DNA of 21,981 nucleotides from Phallusia fumigata (lineage: Eukaryota; Chordata; Ascidiacea; Phlebobranchia; Ascidiidae): contig QXVZ01029430.1 in NCBI GenBank assembly GCA_008931825.1, positions 1 through 21,981 of the forward strand, written 5' to 3'. Below the pieces are notes generated by a model. The model saw nothing but the letters and a program-made list of their open reading frames with translations, had not been told where the DNA came from and did not search any database. This document shows, piece after piece, positions 20,580-21,981 of this stretch (positions are counted from its first letter, which is position 1; every line of letters starts with the position of its first letter). A program made the position numbers and the translations under genes.

Positions 20580-21937
20580 TTACTGTTCGCTGGGTGACCT
20601 TTGTACGGGCGGAAAGCGGGCTTTAAGCGGACTTCTATCAGTGGTTAACCGCGGCATTGCAGACCTTGTCCTGTCGATGATAAGGCCAACATTAAAATGT
20701 GGTTGTTATATTTATTGAAGAGCAAATGATCCTAACTTACCGTCGTCGAGCGTAGTGTTGCCTGAACAGCTCTGGACGCGAAGGAGTAATGGGCGTCAAA
20801 GTACTGAAATATTTGTATTTGGTTAATTAGGCAAGACACTGTCATTTTCCCCGTTTTGTTTATAATTTACCACAAAAGTGAAGTGGAAAGCTGGTGGCGG
20901 TGTTTACTGTTCAGTAATCGTTTGTAAAACAAAGTTTGTTTTTCAGCGCGGTCGAAATTGACGTGAAACATTACTTAGCAATGCGTTTACCTTTAACACG
21001 CCCTACGTAGTTTTTCACAACTGCAGAATCGGCTCTTCAAAACGTGCTTGACTACGAAGCCGGTACCTTTGGAAGTGAGCTATACTATTTTGCCTTTTGG
21101 CGTCCGCATTTAATGAAAGTAGCGCCATATTTACTGGTCCATCTTCCATGAGACTTCTGGATCCACCATTCCTGAGGCAGTGGCCCGACTGTTGTAGCCT
21201 TTTCTCACACACACAGGCATTTCCAGCAAGTATCGTAGGGTGTCGGTGTTGTAGTAGGGGGCTAGACTGTTCCACGTGAACGGCGTGTATGGTTGGCTGC
21301 GGACATGTAAAACATTTGAACATTTTGCCTCAAAAATGCAGTTTAATACCAAGTGTGTTTTAACGTGGTTCCTCCTGTTTGTAAAAAGTAGCCAAAAAAT
21401 TGAATTGTTACCGCTTTTAGTTATTGCTGCTCCGGTAGTGGACAAAATACCAACTCTTGGCTGTGTTGCGTTAAAAAATTTTTGCTACTGGAGCAGTAGG
21501 AACTCACGTAGTAGGCGTAAAATTCTGGAACAAGTGCAGTTGATAATACTGTTTGTCCCTCAACATGTATTGCACCACACGCTTGTAGTGGCGCCAGAGA
21601 GCGTTACTTTGAGATTTTGTTACATTGACATACTCAATACAAAGTGCTGTTAAAACTTGTGGAAAAGATAAAGACCCAAAACAGGAAAAAATTCGTCAGA
21701 TGAGATCATCAAAACCAAACTATCTCGATCAACTGACTTTTATCGGGGCCTGCGAAGTTTAAGAACACAATACCGATTTCCAAAGAAACTTACATTTTTG
21801 GTCTTTTGTTGAGCGCTACTTTTGCAGTCTTCTTCAGTTTTCTTTCCAAGTTGTCACATTCTTTCCTGAGATACACGAGATCGGAGCTTTCTGCCATGTA
21901 TCTCTGCGAACGCGCAGGTGCCGAACGGGGCTTCTTG
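20580..21937 (-). CDS. Last three exons of an unrecognised gene with a basic coiled-coil C-terminus
   Basis: Exons 21937-21794, 20803-20741 and 20670-20580 have good GT-AG borders. Their phases match at both junctions (two bases left over, then one base to complete), ending in TAA at 20580-20582. Together they encode about 98 C-terminal residues. The first exon has KKPRSAPARSQRYM, then a charged helix likely to be a coiled coil (LVYLRKECDNLERKLKKTAK). The next two are basic and rich in Ser/Pro (TPITPSRPELFRQHYARRR, SPLKARFPPVQRSPSEQ), with several S/T-P sites that could be phosphorylated. The acceptor before 21937 (tgttttttcag) shows that more exons lie beyond the right edge. I do not recognise the family; a cytoskeletal or nuclear protein is possible but unproven. 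Confidence 0.65.
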
Positions 21938-21981
21938 CTGAAAAAACATTCCACACAGACTTAGAAATCGTCTTTAAATAC

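Noticed and set aside
21015-21653. Overlapping frames of 102-125 residues on both strands
   Set aside because: They fall in the 990-bp intron of the right-edge gene, whose flanking exons join in phase without them; none resembles a known family.

Overview
The window looks like animal nuclear DNA. It is AT-rich, with protein-coding genes split into many short exons by small GT-AG introns, and it carries clear orthologues of metazoan genes (JMJD6, INTS10, TTC36, COMT). Compact gene packing, short introns, small hAT-type elements, a tRNA-derived SINE and start codons sitting directly on splice-acceptor-like AG sites make a tunicate (Ciona-like) my best guess. That assignment is inference. I rebuilt the gene models by hand from reading frame, splice sites and phase continuity.

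Layout, left to right. (1) 1-540: last exon of an unknown + strand gene, encoding a membrane-anchor C-terminus followed by a poly(A) signal. (2) 541-1897: no gene supported; probably includes the JMJD6 3' UTR. (3) 1898-4238, minus: complete six-exon JMJD6 (381 aa). (4) 4289-4492, plus: possible small secreted peptide, 50 bp from the JMJD6 start. (5) 4700-9425, minus: seven-exon rhodopsin-like GPCR (445 aa) with several unusual core residues. Part of this gene appears twice across two single-N gaps, which looks like unmerged haplotypes rather than a real duplication. (6) 10684-15295, minus: complete 14-exon INTS10 (627 aa), with two tRNA-derived SINE copies in its introns. (7) 16555-17193, minus: intronless catechol O-methyltransferase. 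(8) 17341-17465: a 125-bp hAT MITE with perfect 8-bp target duplications, lying between COMT and the divergent next gene. (9) 17942-19747, plus: four-exon TTC36 (190 aa), with a large inverted repeat in intron 3. (10) 20580-21937, minus: the last three exons of an unrecognised gene encoding a basic coiled-coil C-terminus.

The genes are mostly unrelated housekeeping or signalling functions. Two arrangements deserve attention: the head-to-head COMT/TTC36 pair, and the tight GPCR-JMJD6 tandem with trans-splice-like acceptors. I found no novel multi-gene system. The most unusual items are the atypical GPCR, its haplotype duplication, and the mobile-element insertions.
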